Program-made: the position numbers and the translations under genes | Shown: in pieces, positions 1-8,861 of the stretch | How positions within the stretch are numbered: position 1 is the first letter of the stretch | Layout: each line of letters starts with the position of its first letter | Assembly (NCBI GenBank): GCA_018829845.1 | Contig: JAHJTO010000007.1 | Coordinates: 1-33,117, forward strand | Length of the DNA: 33,117 bases | Direction: 5' to 3' | DNA from: Nanobdellota archaeon | Lineage (GTDB): Archaea; Nanobdellota; Nanobdellia; Pacearchaeales; JAHJTO01 | Notes under the pieces: generated by a model | The model's database searches: none | What the model was told of the DNA's origin: nothing | The model's input: the letters and a program-made list of their open reading frames with translations, nothing else

Positions 1-1
1 A

Positions 2-145
2 ACAACATTTGATGAAAATGATTATCATTTGGAGTTTACTGGCAGTTTAAATAAATTAAATTCATCTCTGGGAATCTCCCCCTTGGAAAAAATATATCTT
101 TCAACAAGAATGAGTTTTGAAGATGGAAAGCTTAAGATTGATTAA
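2..145 (+). CDS. C-terminal end of an unknown protein (cut by window edge)
   Basis: An open frame enters from the left edge, reads 47 codons and stops at the TAA at 143-145. The visible tail is polar and mixed, with an acidic/basic end (EDGKLKID), no membrane segment and no recognisable motif. It runs tail to tail with the pilin-like gene at 150-755, only 4 bases away, so its frame fills the gap exactly, as expected in a compact genome. Function cannot be assigned from this fragment. Confidence 0.6.
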   Translation, partial: TTFDENDYHLEFTGSLNKLNSSLGISPLEKIYLSTRMSFEDGKLKID

Positions 146-149
146 ACTA

Positions 150-755
150 TTAACATTGCTTAAACTTTAATGACTGGCAGAATGCACTTTCGAATTGTGC
201 CTTGTCTGTACAATCTTTCTTTGTATCCTGTAATACTCCTATTTCAAAGATATCATCAAAAATGAATAATGCTCCATTGATATTATAGAATGCAGGCCTT
301 CCAGTTGCTCCATTTTCACCATTTATGAAATATTCGCTATTTGTGAAGTTTATTTCCATTTTTTCATTAACTAATTGATTAAGGAAGATATCTTTTTCTA
401 TGATCTCCTCTTCCCTATTAGGGACATTTTTCCACATAAATGTTATTTTTGATTTTCCTTTTTGATATGGCTCGATTATTATTTTTTGTTGGTCATCAAA
501 GGGGAATGGGAATCCATTAGTTTTTCCACAAAAGCAATTTGATTTTGTAGAGCAATTCTTTAAAAACATTACCAGATCATTCATTGAAGTCTGAACCTTT
601 CCCTGTTCAGACAATGAAAGGTCATCCCATTCCAGCCCCCCTAAAGAAGTTATTTTTTTGTATCCGGCAGAAAATCCCCATATTACTATTACAAGAACTA
701 TGAGTCCTATGATGACCTTGACCATTGTCTCCATGGACATCTCTGCCCTGCTCAT
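150..755 (-). CDS. Pilin-like single-pass membrane protein with six cysteines
   Basis: 201 residues. A short polar N-terminus with an S-M-E-T-M-V-K stretch leads into one strongly hydrophobic helix (about residues 12-28). A hydrophilic, probably extracytoplasmic domain follows. That domain has six cysteines (68, 74, 76, 182, 193 and the C-terminal residue 201), which could form disulfides. The E-T-x-V-K pattern before the helix resembles the upstream small protein (E-T-L-V-K), so the two look like related pilin or pseudopilin subunits. Start at 755: a GAGGT Shine-Dalgarno lies just upstream, and the ATG overlaps the previous gene's stop as ATGA, implying translational coupling. Position downstream of the secretion ATPase and platform genes supports a role in the same appendage. 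No family is recognised from the globular domain. Confidence 0.75.
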   Translation of the reverse strand: MSRAEMSMETMVKVIIGLIVLVIVIWGFSAGYKKITSLGGLEWDDLSLSEQGKVQTSMNDLVMFLKNCSTKSNCFCGKTNGFPFPFDDQQKIIIEPYQKGKSKITFMWKNVPNREEEIIEKDIFLNQLVNEKMEINFTNSEYFINGENGATGRPAFYNINGALFIFDDIFEIGVLQDTKKDCTDKAQFESAFCQSLKFKQC

Positions 756-904
756 CTGAACCTCAATATCTCTGAAAATCTCGCAATCACTGAAAGAATC
801 TTATCTTTCTGAAATGCAATTGCAACAATAACGATTATGAGAACAGCCAGGGCAATGAACCATTTAACAAGAGTTTCAAATGCTATCCCCTTTTTGCTTT
901 TCAT
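752..904 (-). CDS. Small pilin-like protein with prepilin-type signal (50 aa)
   Basis: A 50-codon gene starting MKSKKGIAFETLVKW. A short lysine-rich leader ending in KKG, a Glu four residues after that Gly, and a hydrophobic helix (about residues 15-31) resemble an archaeal class III (type IV prepilin) signal peptide. A basic tail of about 18 residues follows. The stop TGA overlaps the ATG of the next gene as ATGA. A TATA-like TTTTTAAAC on the - strand (936-944) predicts a transcript start near 914, which favours the ATG at 904 over the in-frame ATG at 919. No clear ribosome site is seen. Cleavage by a FlaK/PibD-type peptidase is inferred from the signal only. It could instead be a short membrane adaptor. 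Confidence 0.65.
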   Translation of the reverse strand: MKSKKGIAFETLVKWFIALAVLIIVIVAIAFQKDKILSVIARFSEILRFR

Positions 905-940
905 AAATTTGTAGATCATTTTGTGTTTATTAAATGTTTA

Positions 941-977
941 AAAACAAAGAGTGTAAATAAACATTTCTCTTTGTTTT
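941..977 (-). terminator. Stem-loop with T-run between platform gene and pilin genes
   Basis: Perfect 11-bp inverted repeat (arms 941-951 and 967-977) around a 15-nt loop. Read on the - strand it ends in TTTT, 46 nt after the stop of the platform gene. It can act as a terminator for that transcript. It also overlaps the TATA-like box proposed for the pilin-like pair, so it might instead be an operator. A weaker hairpin of CCAAAAAT/ATTTTTG type lies at about 985-1010. Confidence 0.45.
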
Positions 978-1022
978 TGACACCCAAAAATTTTGAGATT
1001 TTTGAGGGTTTATCGAGTCTCA

Positions 1023-3179
1023 TCATGTCATTCCGCCTATTGCAACCCCTGCAAGAGCAGATAATGAAACTATTGAAATGAAGGCTGCAAGCAAATACAT
1101 TAATATTCCCCTTTTCATGTTCTGGGCAATCTCATACTTCTCTCCCAACTCATCATATCCTGATTCGACTGTTACAAGAGTTATGCTTAGGATATAAATT
1201 ATTTCAACAACATATATTCCAACAATGAGCTGGATGTAATATGGTGGAATCATGCTTGAAATATTAAATAGATCAACCATCTGTCCCATTGTTCCAAATC
1301 CCTCTATTGCCTGTCCTCCTTGAGCATCCATTGCAAAAGTTAATTTATTGAGGATGATTGTGATCATTGCAGATAATCCCACAACTATTCCTGCAAGCAA
1401 TGGAGCAAGGAAAGAAATGTTGCTTTTCATACTGCTTATCACATCTGCAAGAAGATCTCTCAGCCTTTCCTCTATTTTTTGAATATTCTTTACATATTGA
1501 GAAATGCTCATCAATGCATTTGCGGCAACAGTCAATCCCTTCTTTACAGATTCTATGAGAATTTCCATGCTTGTCTTTATCAAGGCCGAAGGATAGTAGA
1601 TTATTGCTCCCCTCTGTCTGTTGAATATTGCTTCCCTAACCGACATTCCAAGCTGCGTGATGTTGGCATTCACAGTTTTGAAAAAACTTTCTGTAGGCGT
1701 CCCCCTCAAAGATTCTGCAACTCTTCCAAATGCCATCTCTGCAGGGATTCCATCCCCTAGTCTGTTTCCTAATTGGAATAATGATGAGGCAAATTCTGAT
1801 TCAAGCTTCTTTGTCTGGTCTCTGGTTTCCAAAAGCTTCTTGCTCTTTGAATTATAGCTGAGATAAAAGAACAATGCCACTCCAAGGGGGATTAACAATC
1901 CCAACAGAAGCGCAATTAGGCCAAATGGCCCAGTAGTCACATCACCAACATTTTTGAAATCAAAGATATAAAATTCACCCATTCCCGGAAATGGAATTCC
2001 TGCAGACAGGAAGGTATAATCTTTCTGCAAACCAATCAAACCGGGAAGAGGAGTATACTGAAACAGAAGAGGAATCATTCCAAGGAGTATTAAAGGTATT
2101 GCAATTGCGAGAGCATTGTAATAATGTTTCTTGCTTTTATAATATCCGTAATCAGGATTCATTTCAAGCAGATCAGATTCCCCATATCCTCCCGGCCGGT
2201 TATTCAGAATATTGCCCGCATAGTAAAATACCAGGAATGGAACAATGATATTGAAGAATAATGCAACATACCACCATCTAACTAAATCAGCAACAAGAGT
2301 TGATGCAAGAGGAAGCAAAGCAATTGCAAGTGTTGGAAGAACGATCCCAAGCATGTAAAGATTTGTCAAAGGAGATTGTATACTGTGGGTGTATTTCAAC
2401 ATCTTGTCATAAACCCCATCAAGTATGACTGACAGAGATTTTTCAAGAATTTCAAGTCTTCTTGATTCGCTTGATTCATACAAGCTGCTTTCAATTAAAT
2501 GGAATGCCTCTACAAATTCTATGCTTGATGATTTCCATTTTTCAAGATAGGCATCCAGAGCAGATTTGATTGTCCTATGTTTTCCAGTTTCAACATCCCA
2601 AAATAATTTTTTCAAATCAAGAGAAAGGGGGGGAGGAAGATGTTCTGATGCAAATTTTATTGCCAATTCAAGATTGCTTGTATGTCTCATGTAAACTACA
2701 ATATAAAGGATACATGGAACCATCTGACTTGAAGCTTTTAATCTCCATTTTTGTGCAAGACTTTTCGGAAGAGTGTTAGTATAATAGTAAACAAATCCGG
2801 CAATCATCAAAAAAAGAACTATGACTTCAATTGGAATAGTTGTTCCGGCAAGATAAAATCCTGCAAATAGCAAAGAGGCAAATAACGCTATTGAAACAAA
2901 TGCGGCAAGGGAAAATGCCGCAGCATCCTGTGGGGTAATTTCCAGATTTGCATCGTCAATATAAGTTTGAAGCCTATCTTCATCTTGCTTTTTCAATTTG
3001 AATTTTATTGTTTTTCCCACACCCCTTGCAAGCCGTTCATACAAGCTGAGAACAGGGACAATTTCTTTTTTGAATTGTAAATATTCTTTGGAATATTTTG
3101 AAGAAGTTTCAGAAGACATCGCCTTCTCTATCTGTCCCCCATATTTCTTTAGAACCTCATTTACCTTATTATCAACCAT
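1023..3179 (-). CDS. Type II secretion / type IV pilus membrane platform protein (TadC/FlaJ/GspF-like, two T2SSF units)
   Basis: 718 residues, about nine membrane helices. A cytoplasmic N-terminus is followed by helices near 85-110 and 113-134, a helical cytoplasmic domain (about 135-265) and paired helices near 272-295 and 303-323. A second copy of the arrangement fills about 350-718. This duplicated T2SSF layout is typical of the larger archaeal platform proteins, which sit in the membrane and couple the hexameric ATPase to pilin extrusion. The gene directly follows the ATPase gene on the same strand, the usual order. It has its own TATA-like box (about 3273-3286) and an inferred leader of about 75 nt with two hairpins. 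AAGGATGG before the ATG is the likely ribosome site. The family is clear; which appendage it serves is not. Confidence 0.88.
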   Translation of the reverse strand: MVDNKVNEVLKKYGGQIEKAMSSETSSKYSKEYLQFKKEIVPVLSLYERLARGVGKTIKFKLKKQDEDRLQTYIDDANLEITPQDAAAFSLAAFVSIALFASLLFAGFYLAGTTIPIEVIVLFLMIAGFVYYYTNTLPKSLAQKWRLKASSQMVPCILYIVVYMRHTSNLELAIKFASEHLPPPLSLDLKKLFWDVETGKHRTIKSALDAYLEKWKSSSIEFVEAFHLIESSLYESSESRRLEILEKSLSVILDGVYDKMLKYTHSIQSPLTNLYMLGIVLPTLAIALLPLASTLVADLVRWWYVALFFNIIVPFLVFYYAGNILNNRPGGYGESDLLEMNPDYGYYKSKKHYYNALAIAIPLILLGMIPLLFQYTPLPGLIGLQKDYTFLSAGIPFPGMGEFYIFDFKNVGDVTTGPFGLIALLLGLLIPLGVALFFYLSYNSKSKKLLETRDQTKKLESEFASSLFQLGNRLGDGIPAEMAFGRVAESLRGTPTESFFKTVNANITQLGMSVREAIFNRQRGAIIYYPSALIKTSMEILIESVKKGLTVAANALMSISQYVKNIQKIEERLRDLLADVISSMKSNISFLAPLLAGIVVGLSAMITIILNKLTFAMDAQGGQAIEGFGTMGQMVDLFNISSMIPPYYIQLIVGIYVVEIIYILSITLVTVESGYDELGEKYEIAQNMKRGILMYLLAAFISIVSLSALAGVAIGGMT

Positions 3180-3200
3180 GCAACCATCCTTTTTTTATGT

Positions 3201-3244
3201 TCGAAAAGCTTTGCTTTTCGACATGCCTGGAAGCAATTTGCTTC
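3201..3244 (-). promoter_or_regulatory. Tandem hairpins in the leader of the platform gene
   Basis: Two perfect inverted repeats lie between the inferred transcript start (about 3254) and the ATG at 3179: a 9-bp stem with a 3-nt loop (3201-3209/3213-3221) and a 7-bp GAAGCAA stem (3230-3236/3238-3244). The first extends by ATG/CAT pairs across one bulged base. Most genes here appear leaderless, so a structured leader of about 75 nt suggests post-transcriptional control or mRNA protection. Confidence 0.55.
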
Positions 3245-3343
3245 TAAGCACTACTCAAAACAAGGAAAAAATGGGTTAAATACTTTATTCATGGTAAAAA
3301 ACATCCGCTGATTGTTTTTGCCATGCCCAATATCAAAAAAGAA

Positions 3344-6300
3344 TCAGATTTTGGCCTTTTTGATCTCATTCTTGAACCAATCATTCCAATCCCTAAAAAC
3401 TCTTCTTCCTTCAGGCAATCCCACTTCCTTCGAAACCTTATCAGAAAATTGATGGAAAGCATTATTGCTCTTAACCACAAATGGGGCCTCTATGAGCTGT
3501 GGCATTGAATGTTGTATGGATTGGTTCACAAGTTCTTCTTTTATCCTTGCCCTGAGCGTTATATTGTCCCATATTGCATCCCAGTTTCCTGCCCAGCCTT
3601 TAACACTCCCAGCTATTGATTTTATGATCTCACTTTCCCCATTTATCAAATCAGCAGTAGGTTCTAATTCATCCTTATGAACATTGTATTTCATGAGATC
3701 TGTAAATCCTTTTTCTTCCAAAGGATCTTTTGTCCAATTTTTTCCAACTTCTGTCAAAGAAACAACTCTTTTTTTGCTATGCAATCCATCTGGAGTTTTT
3801 ATTGGATTTGCAACAAGAATAATATCTGTCGCTTTAAAGCTTGTTATTGGAACTCCGAGATCATTAACTACTCTGTCAAATATTGCATAGGGTGATGCTC
3901 CATGTATTGTTCCTGCAACTACATTTGCGAGAGCTCCGATTCTCATTGCTTCATAAAGTGCTTTGGCCTCAACGCTTCTTACTTCTCCAACTATCAAACT
4001 TGAATCTCCAAGTCTTAAACTCGTTCTGATCCCTTCATCAGCAGGCATCTCAGCAGTTTCTTTCAACAAAGCAGAACGGACCTTCATCCTAAGAATATTA
4101 TATCCAATTTTTCTCATCGAATCAACTGGCATTTCCAGAGTGTTATGCGCGACAATATTCTCACAGATAAAATTCTCATTTCCATGAACAGAAATATCAT
4201 AAACATATCCTTCTTCACTGACTTTTTTAGCACTTTTTACCTTATCCCAAAATATTTCCGCTTTAACAACACCTCTTAAACAGTCTATTGGATTTGTATA
4301 GACTCCTTTTGGAATAACTTCCAACATTTTTGTCAAATGAGCCCTCCCTAAATTGTTCTCTCGAATGATATAATCATGTTTGTTAAACTTCTCCCCAAGG
4401 ATCTCACTTAGCTCCTCCTTTACTTCTAAAGAAAGAGGAATAACATCTGAGATGTCATGTGTCTGCAGCCTAGCACATAACTTATCTAACCTTTCTTGTT
4501 TAAAATCTGTTAAAAATCCTATATTTTCTTTGAACTTATTTATCATTATTGTAGAACCAATTCGGCAAGAGAGGGCATTATCTTTTCCATAAGGGGTATT
4601 TTTTGGCTCTAAAGGTACGGCAGATTTTCTTAATATAATGCCAAACCTTAATAATAAACTTGTAATACCTTCAACTAATTCTTTTGAGCAAGAAGAAAAT
4701 GTAACTTCTTTATCAGAGGCACATCCATCTCCGCTGAAGAATCCTTTTAACAGCGCTCCCGCTTGCTTGTCTGACAAGTTATAAGCCCACTCTGGGAGCC
4801 CTTTGGTATATGAATTGCCATTTAATCCCAGCAACTTCTGCATGATCTCTTTCAATAAAGAAGAATTTATCATTGAAGAAAACTTATCAGAATGAATTTT
4901 CACACTAAAACCCAGCCTATCTGCTATTTTCTTTACGACTTCTTTATTTTCCTTTTCCTCAACTGAAATGATAACGCTTCCTTGATCATAACAGCCATCA
5001 GCCAGCCATAATCCGATAAAATTCAAAAACATTTCATCAAGTTCGATGATTATGGGGATCTTCCCAGACGCCCCGTCACCCTTCAAATACAAGTCTTCAT
5101 TGTTTATTTTTTCTTTTATTTTTTCAAAAATTCCCAAAGGTAAAATTTTCTTGATTGTCCAATTCTGAATTGTAGATTTTTTATATCCTAAAGAATAACC
5201 CAAATTAAACAACTCTTTTCTATTTTCTTTAACATAAATCTCAATACCTTTTCCTAAAACAAACAAATTTTTATTGATTTTCTTTAGTGTATCTATATCT
5301 TCAAGTAAATTAATGTTTTCTAAAGAATTCGTAAAAGGTAGTCTTGAGGGAATTGCTATAAAATCTCCTTCCTTTAACTCTTTGGATTTTATGGCCCTCA
5401 AAATCTTTTTTTCATCTAAGGTAAACAAAGAATGGTCTTCTGTAACCTTGACTTTCTTTCCAGAGGTAGTTCTGATTTCATAAATTGGTTTATTGACCTT
5501 ATGTCTGATAAATTTGCTTGCTTTGGACAAAACAACCTTGCCCTTACCATTCACAGAAAAAATTTCTACATTATCAACATTTATCTCCTTCTCTCTTCCA
5601 TCAATATCAAGAAAACCATTCTTCTCTATTTTCTCGTCTATAAGCTTGCCTATTGTTGTCTTTCTAAACCGGCCATTCTCTTTAACAATCATCCCAGCAT
5701 CTCCCGTAACACTGTCTTCAATAACTATTACTCTCGTTCTTGGCATTATCTCAAGCATTAACGATCCAAGCAAAGATGTATTATGAGCAAAAAACCCATT
5801 TGCTACAAAATTCTGATATGGCTCAACCGTAAAGTCATAAACCCACTTTTCTTTTGAGTCCACTTTTTCAACACTCTTAACCCTATCCCAGAAAACGTCA
5901 GAATTTGCGAGGTTAAAAGAGTTATTTAAAATATCTTTTGATCCCTTCGAAATAATTTTTTTATGAATCTCCTTTATCTTCTCTGAAATGAGTTTTTTTG
6001 TTTTTATCCTGGGTTTATAGACATTATTAAAAAAGTTGGAAATTGTACCAATAGACAGGTCTCCAGTCAAGTTAGAATTTTGGATGTTTAGAATCTGTCT
6101 AAACTTTTTAAATAAGCCCATATCAGAATTCTCATCCAGGTGAGATATTTCATTATTTAATTTTTCAATCTCATTAAATCTCTTCTGATAAAACTCGACT
6201 AAAATTTTAAACCATTTCCTTGTAGCATTATACTGGTTGTTTTCATGTGCCCAATAATCCCTGGTAGTTAATTTTCTTACGCCCAGGGGGTTAACTCTTA

Positions 6301-8815
6301 GATTTTTCCTCAATTCTTTCAGTAAAAAATTTCCGCCAGGGATGATGTCCATATTGGTATTATCTATCCAAGAACGCATAGTCAGGTTCTCACTTCTTTT
6401 TTTCTTGCTAGGATGATTAAACCCTATTTTTTTGATAAATTCACTAACAAATTGTCCCCTGATGAATATTTTATAATAATCTCTTCCTTTAATTTCTCTT
6501 TTTTTTAAAAAAGAAATTACTTCAAATCTCAATAAGGTCATTTGTAATTGCTTAGCCATTATCTTGCTGGCTGTCGCCAGTTCTATCTCTCTTTTATCAC
6601 CATAAATAGAACCATCGCAGTCAAAATATGCTCTTAAAAATGCCGCTAATATTTTATTGTTGCTTTTGAGAATTTTAGATGGGATTTGTACAATACTTGC
6701 TTTGTTTCCCATAGGAATTTCAAAAATTCTACTTAATGCCCTGTTTAATATTCTAGAAGTTATCTGAATGTTGTAAGTATTTCTGCTCTTTATTTCCCTT
6801 GTTCTAACTGAAAAAAGTTTTTTAGATAATTCTGCAAATCTCATCCTAAGAATAATGTCAGAATTAGTAAATTCTATTTTATATTCATCAATGTGCCCAT
6901 CTCCAATTAAATAACCCAAAAATTCTGCCAACATCTCATTAACTTTTTCTGGAAAACTGATTTTTGTGGCATTTGTCCTTATTTGAGAAATTATTTCAGC
7001 TGCCTCTGGAATTAAAACTGTCTCTGTTTTTACATCAATCTTTCTGGGAGAAGCAATTAATTCTCCAGCTTTCAAATCTCCAGCATTGGTAGATTTCAAA
7101 TTGTTATCAAAAGTAAAATATGGATGCTCTGGAGTTGTAATTATTTCCTTTCCAGAATTAGTAGTTATTTTAACCAAAGTTTTGGGAGCTTCTCTTCTCC
7201 AAAAGGCATTCACTGTTTTGTTGTCAGATTTATAGTTCTTATTGTTTAAGCTAAGAACATTTATTTTAGGATTTGGATAAAAAAGATAACCGTCTGAAAT
7301 TTTTTCTTGTTTTCCGTGCTCTAATTCTTTTATAGCCTTAATGTCGCCATTTGATAATTGGATTAAACTGTCTCCTGAAACACACTTTCCAGCACTTCTT
7401 GTTCCCGCAACAAGTATTGTTCTCCCGCCATCAACTAAAAAACTCATCAGACCTGCAGAAAGAGGATTCATCATTTTATTTTTTATAAAAAGTGGAAGTG
7501 TCCAGGGCATTTCCCTGTGTCTTCTGAATGCATATGCTAGCCCATCCGGACTCAGAGGTTGCTGGATTATTGCTATTCTTGCCCTCATGTTTTCAATTTC
7601 AAGATCAGTATCAAGAACAGGGTTTGCCTCATCAAGAGGTCTTCCGCTCAACATCCTGAATCTTGCTGCAAATGCATCCGCATCTTCTATTGAAGGGATT
7701 ATATTCGTTGAACATTCATCAAACTTTTGATGCCTTACAAATGCTGGAACTTGCCCTATTGGAGAATTAAGAACAATATCCTGGAGATTCTCATCCTGCA
7801 AAAGAACTTCAATTAGTCCGAATCCGATTGTATGTCTTACGAGAATTGTTGCAAGCTTGTTCAATTGCCTGTAATTCAGAGAAATTTTTTTGGTTTCTGC
7901 GAGTTCCTGCAGAAGATCCCTTGAAATATTGAAGAATATCTGCCTTGTTCTTTGAGGATCAGTAAATTCCTCCGCCTTGGGCCTATGTTCTACAAGAACA
8001 TTTCTTGCCAAGTCAATTAAACTATAAAATTCTTCTTCAAGGGCAAACTCTGGGGGATTTAGATGGTAGATTGGTTGATTGACGTTGGGCATCTTCAGAA
8101 TTGAAACAGTGCTTTTATCATATCCCTTCTCAATAGTATATTCATCCAGCAATTCCGCTCCGTGTGGAATGGAAGACATGAGCCTTGTGAATGTAAAATT
8201 TGGAACCACATCCGGCCTAAAGAATCTTTTGTAAATTTCTCTATTTCCAACATGGAATGCGGTCAGATATTCTTCCGAATCTGTTACTAACCTTGTTTTT
8301 TCAAGCAATTCCATCATCTTGCTAAGAATCTTTATAAAATTATTCTGACAATGCCTGCATTCAGCCGGCAATTTCTCCAAATTTATTTTTTCTTCCCTCA
8401 GTATTCTTTTTGTTTCAACATAACATCCTATCGGATCCTGCTTAAGAAGAGTGAGAACAAGCCACCTTATGGAATTATAATGGTCTGGAAGACATTTTGT
8501 GCATGATTGAAATGGTGCTAGCTTTTTAGATGAAAGAATCTTTTCCTGTTTTACAAGATAATTGTAAAGATTAGAGATTTCCAATAGTAATGATATTTGG
8601 GAGAAAGTATAAACATAATTTTTTTGTTGCACAAAAACTATCTTGCTTACCCTTGGACTTTCAATCAAACTGTCAACAGTCCTTGCCATTACAAGGCTTG
8701 AATCCGCAAGAGATGGAACCTTTGGAAAGCCCACATAATTGATGTACATCACATCCTGTCCAGACTCTCTCTGAACCTCATAATCATATAATTTTGTACC
8801 TTGTTTGAATAGCAT
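3344..8815 (-). CDS. Type II/IV secretion system ATPase (GspE/PilB/FlaI/VirB11-like) interrupted by two inteins
   Basis: 1823 residues encoded; removing two inteins (478-1012 and 1035-1558) leaves a 764-residue ATPase. The N-terminal domain carries a CxxC...CxxC set (C105/C108, C153/C156), a likely zinc site. The C-terminal domain is the secretion ATPase. Its Walker A GTRSAGK-TS is split by intein 1 after K477, and the conserved VIED-T stretch is split by intein 2 after D1034. A Walker B region (SSLIVGEVR, about 1605-1614) and a His-box (TIHGASP, about 1636-1642) follow. The enzyme should form a cytoplasmic hexamer that powers pilin assembly through the neighbouring platform protein. The start at 8815 is supported by GAGGAG about 6 nt upstream and a TATA box at 8852-8861. 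Both inteins split essential nucleotide-binding elements, so activity must depend on protein splicing. Confidence 0.93.
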   Translation of the reverse strand: MLFKQGTKLYDYEVQRESGQDVMYINYVGFPKVPSLADSSLVMARTVDSLIESPRVSKIVFVQQKNYVYTFSQISLLLEISNLYNYLVKQEKILSSKKLAPFQSCTKCLPDHYNSIRWLVLTLLKQDPIGCYVETKRILREEKINLEKLPAECRHCQNNFIKILSKMMELLEKTRLVTDSEEYLTAFHVGNREIYKRFFRPDVVPNFTFTRLMSSIPHGAELLDEYTIEKGYDKSTVSILKMPNVNQPIYHLNPPEFALEEEFYSLIDLARNVLVEHRPKAEEFTDPQRTRQIFFNISRDLLQELAETKKISLNYRQLNKLATILVRHTIGFGLIEVLLQDENLQDIVLNSPIGQVPAFVRHQKFDECSTNIIPSIEDADAFAARFRMLSGRPLDEANPVLDTDLEIENMRARIAIIQQPLSPDGLAYAFRRHREMPWTLPLFIKNKMMNPLSAGLMSFLVDGGRTILVAGTRSAGKCVSGDSLIQLSNGDIKAIKELEHGKQEKISDGYLFYPNPKINVLSLNNKNYKSDNKTVNAFWRREAPKTLVKITTNSGKEIITTPEHPYFTFDNNLKSTNAGDLKAGELIASPRKIDVKTETVLIPEAAEIISQIRTNATKISFPEKVNEMLAEFLGYLIGDGHIDEYKIEFTNSDIILRMRFAELSKKLFSVRTREIKSRNTYNIQITSRILNRALSRIFEIPMGNKASIVQIPSKILKSNNKILAAFLRAYFDCDGSIYGDKREIELATASKIMAKQLQMTLLRFEVISFLKKREIKGRDYYKIFIRGQFVSEFIKKIGFNHPSKKKRSENLTMRSWIDNTNMDIIPGGNFLLKELRKNLRVNPLGVRKLTTRDYWAHENNQYNATRKWFKILVEFYQKRFNEIEKLNNEISHLDENSDMGLFKKFRQILNIQNSNLTGDLSIGTISNFFNNVYKPRIKTKKLISEKIKEIHKKIISKGSKDILNNSFNLANSDVFWDRVKSVEKVDSKEKWVYDFTVEPYQNFVANGFFAHNTSLLGSLMLEIMPRTRVIVIEDSVTGDAGMIVKENGRFRKTTIGKLIDEKIEKNGFLDIDGREKEINVDNVEIFSVNGKGKVVLSKASKFIRHKVNKPIYEIRTTSGKKVKVTEDHSLFTLDEKKILRAIKSKELKEGDFIAIPSRLPFTNSLENINLLEDIDTLKKINKNLFVLGKGIEIYVKENRKELFNLGYSLGYKKSTIQNWTIKKILPLGIFEKIKEKINNEDLYLKGDGASGKIPIIIELDEMFLNFIGLWLADGCYDQGSVIISVEEKENKEVVKKIADRLGFSVKIHSDKFSSMINSSLLKEIMQKLLGLNGNSYTKGLPEWAYNLSDKQAGALLKGFFSGDGCASDKEVTFSSCSKELVEGITSLLLRFGIILRKSAVPLEPKNTPYGKDNALSCRIGSTIMINKFKENIGFLTDFKQERLDKLCARLQTHDISDVIPLSLEVKEELSEILGEKFNKHDYIIRENNLGRAHLTKMLEVIPKGVYTNPIDCLRGVVKAEIFWDKVKSAKKVSEEGYVYDISVHGNENFICENIVAHNTLEMPVDSMRKIGYNILRMKVRSALLKETAEMPADEGIRTSLRLGDSSLIVGEVRSVEAKALYEAMRIGALANVVAGTIHGASPYAIFDRVVNDLGVPITSFKATDIILVANPIKTPDGLHSKKRVVSLTEVGKNWTKDPLEEKGFTDLMKYNVHKDELEPTADLINGESEIIKSIAGSVKGWAGNWDAIWDNITLRARIKEELVNQSIQHSMPQLIEAPFVVKSNNAFHQFSDKVSKEVGLPEGRRVFRDWNDWFKNEIKKAKI
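4142..5713 (-). mobile_element. Intein 2 (524 aa) with LAGLIDADG homing endonuclease, in the VIED|T motif
   Basis: Residues 1035-1558 of the ATPase. It starts with Ser (SVTGDAGMIV), a less common but valid nucleophile, and ends in VAHN followed by extein Thr1559. Block B is TEDHSLF (1125-1131); block F is VYDISV...NFICENIV. LAGLIDADG helices are IGLWLADG (1267-1274) and LLKGFFSGDG (1355-1364). A helix-turn-helix-like stretch (about 1203-1222, with LGYSLGYKKSTIQNW) probably helps DNA binding. Only 22 extein residues separate it from intein 1. The two inteins are clearly different in sequence, so they are independent invasions rather than a duplication. Confidence 0.92.
5780..7384 (-). mobile_element. 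Intein 1 (535 aa) with LAGLIDADG homing endonuclease, in the Walker A motif
   Basis: Residues 478-1012 of the ATPase. It starts with Cys (CVSGDSLIQL) and ends in AHN followed by extein Thr1013. Splicing block B is TTPEHPYF (about 560-567) and block F is VYDFTV...NFVANGFF, just before the final His-Asn. Two LAGLIDADG-type helices, LGYLIGDGHI (633-642) and LRAYFDCDGSI (727-737), mark the endonuclease. The insertion lies between the invariant Lys and the Thr of the P-loop. All canonical splicing residues are present, so it should splice. Base composition looks like the host gene. Confidence 0.93.
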
Positions 8816-8850
8816 TCTCTCTCCTCTTTTTTCTTCTTATGATCCAACAA

Positions 8851-8861
8851 GGTTTAAATAA
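8851..8861. promoter_or_regulatory. Shared symmetric TATA box between the ATPase and coiled-coil genes
   Basis: GGTTTAAATAA contains a self-complementary TTTAAA. Taking 26 bp from its centre predicts starts near 8830 on the - strand (a 14-nt leader with GAGGAG before the ATPase ATG at 8815) and near 8882 on the + strand (a 26-nt leader before the ATG at 8908). One element can therefore serve both genes. An in-frame ATG at 8839 lies upstream of the + strand start and is unlikely to be used. Confidence 0.5.

Noticed and set aside
5432-5761. 109-codon + strand open frame inside the intein 2 region
   Set aside because: Opposite strand of an intact intein with all splicing blocks; no independent coding signals.
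7341-7730. 129-codon + strand open frame opposite the ATPase
   Set aside because: It lies wholly antisense to the conserved Walker A/extein region, has no promoter or ribosome site, and its composition follows from the opposite-strand codons.
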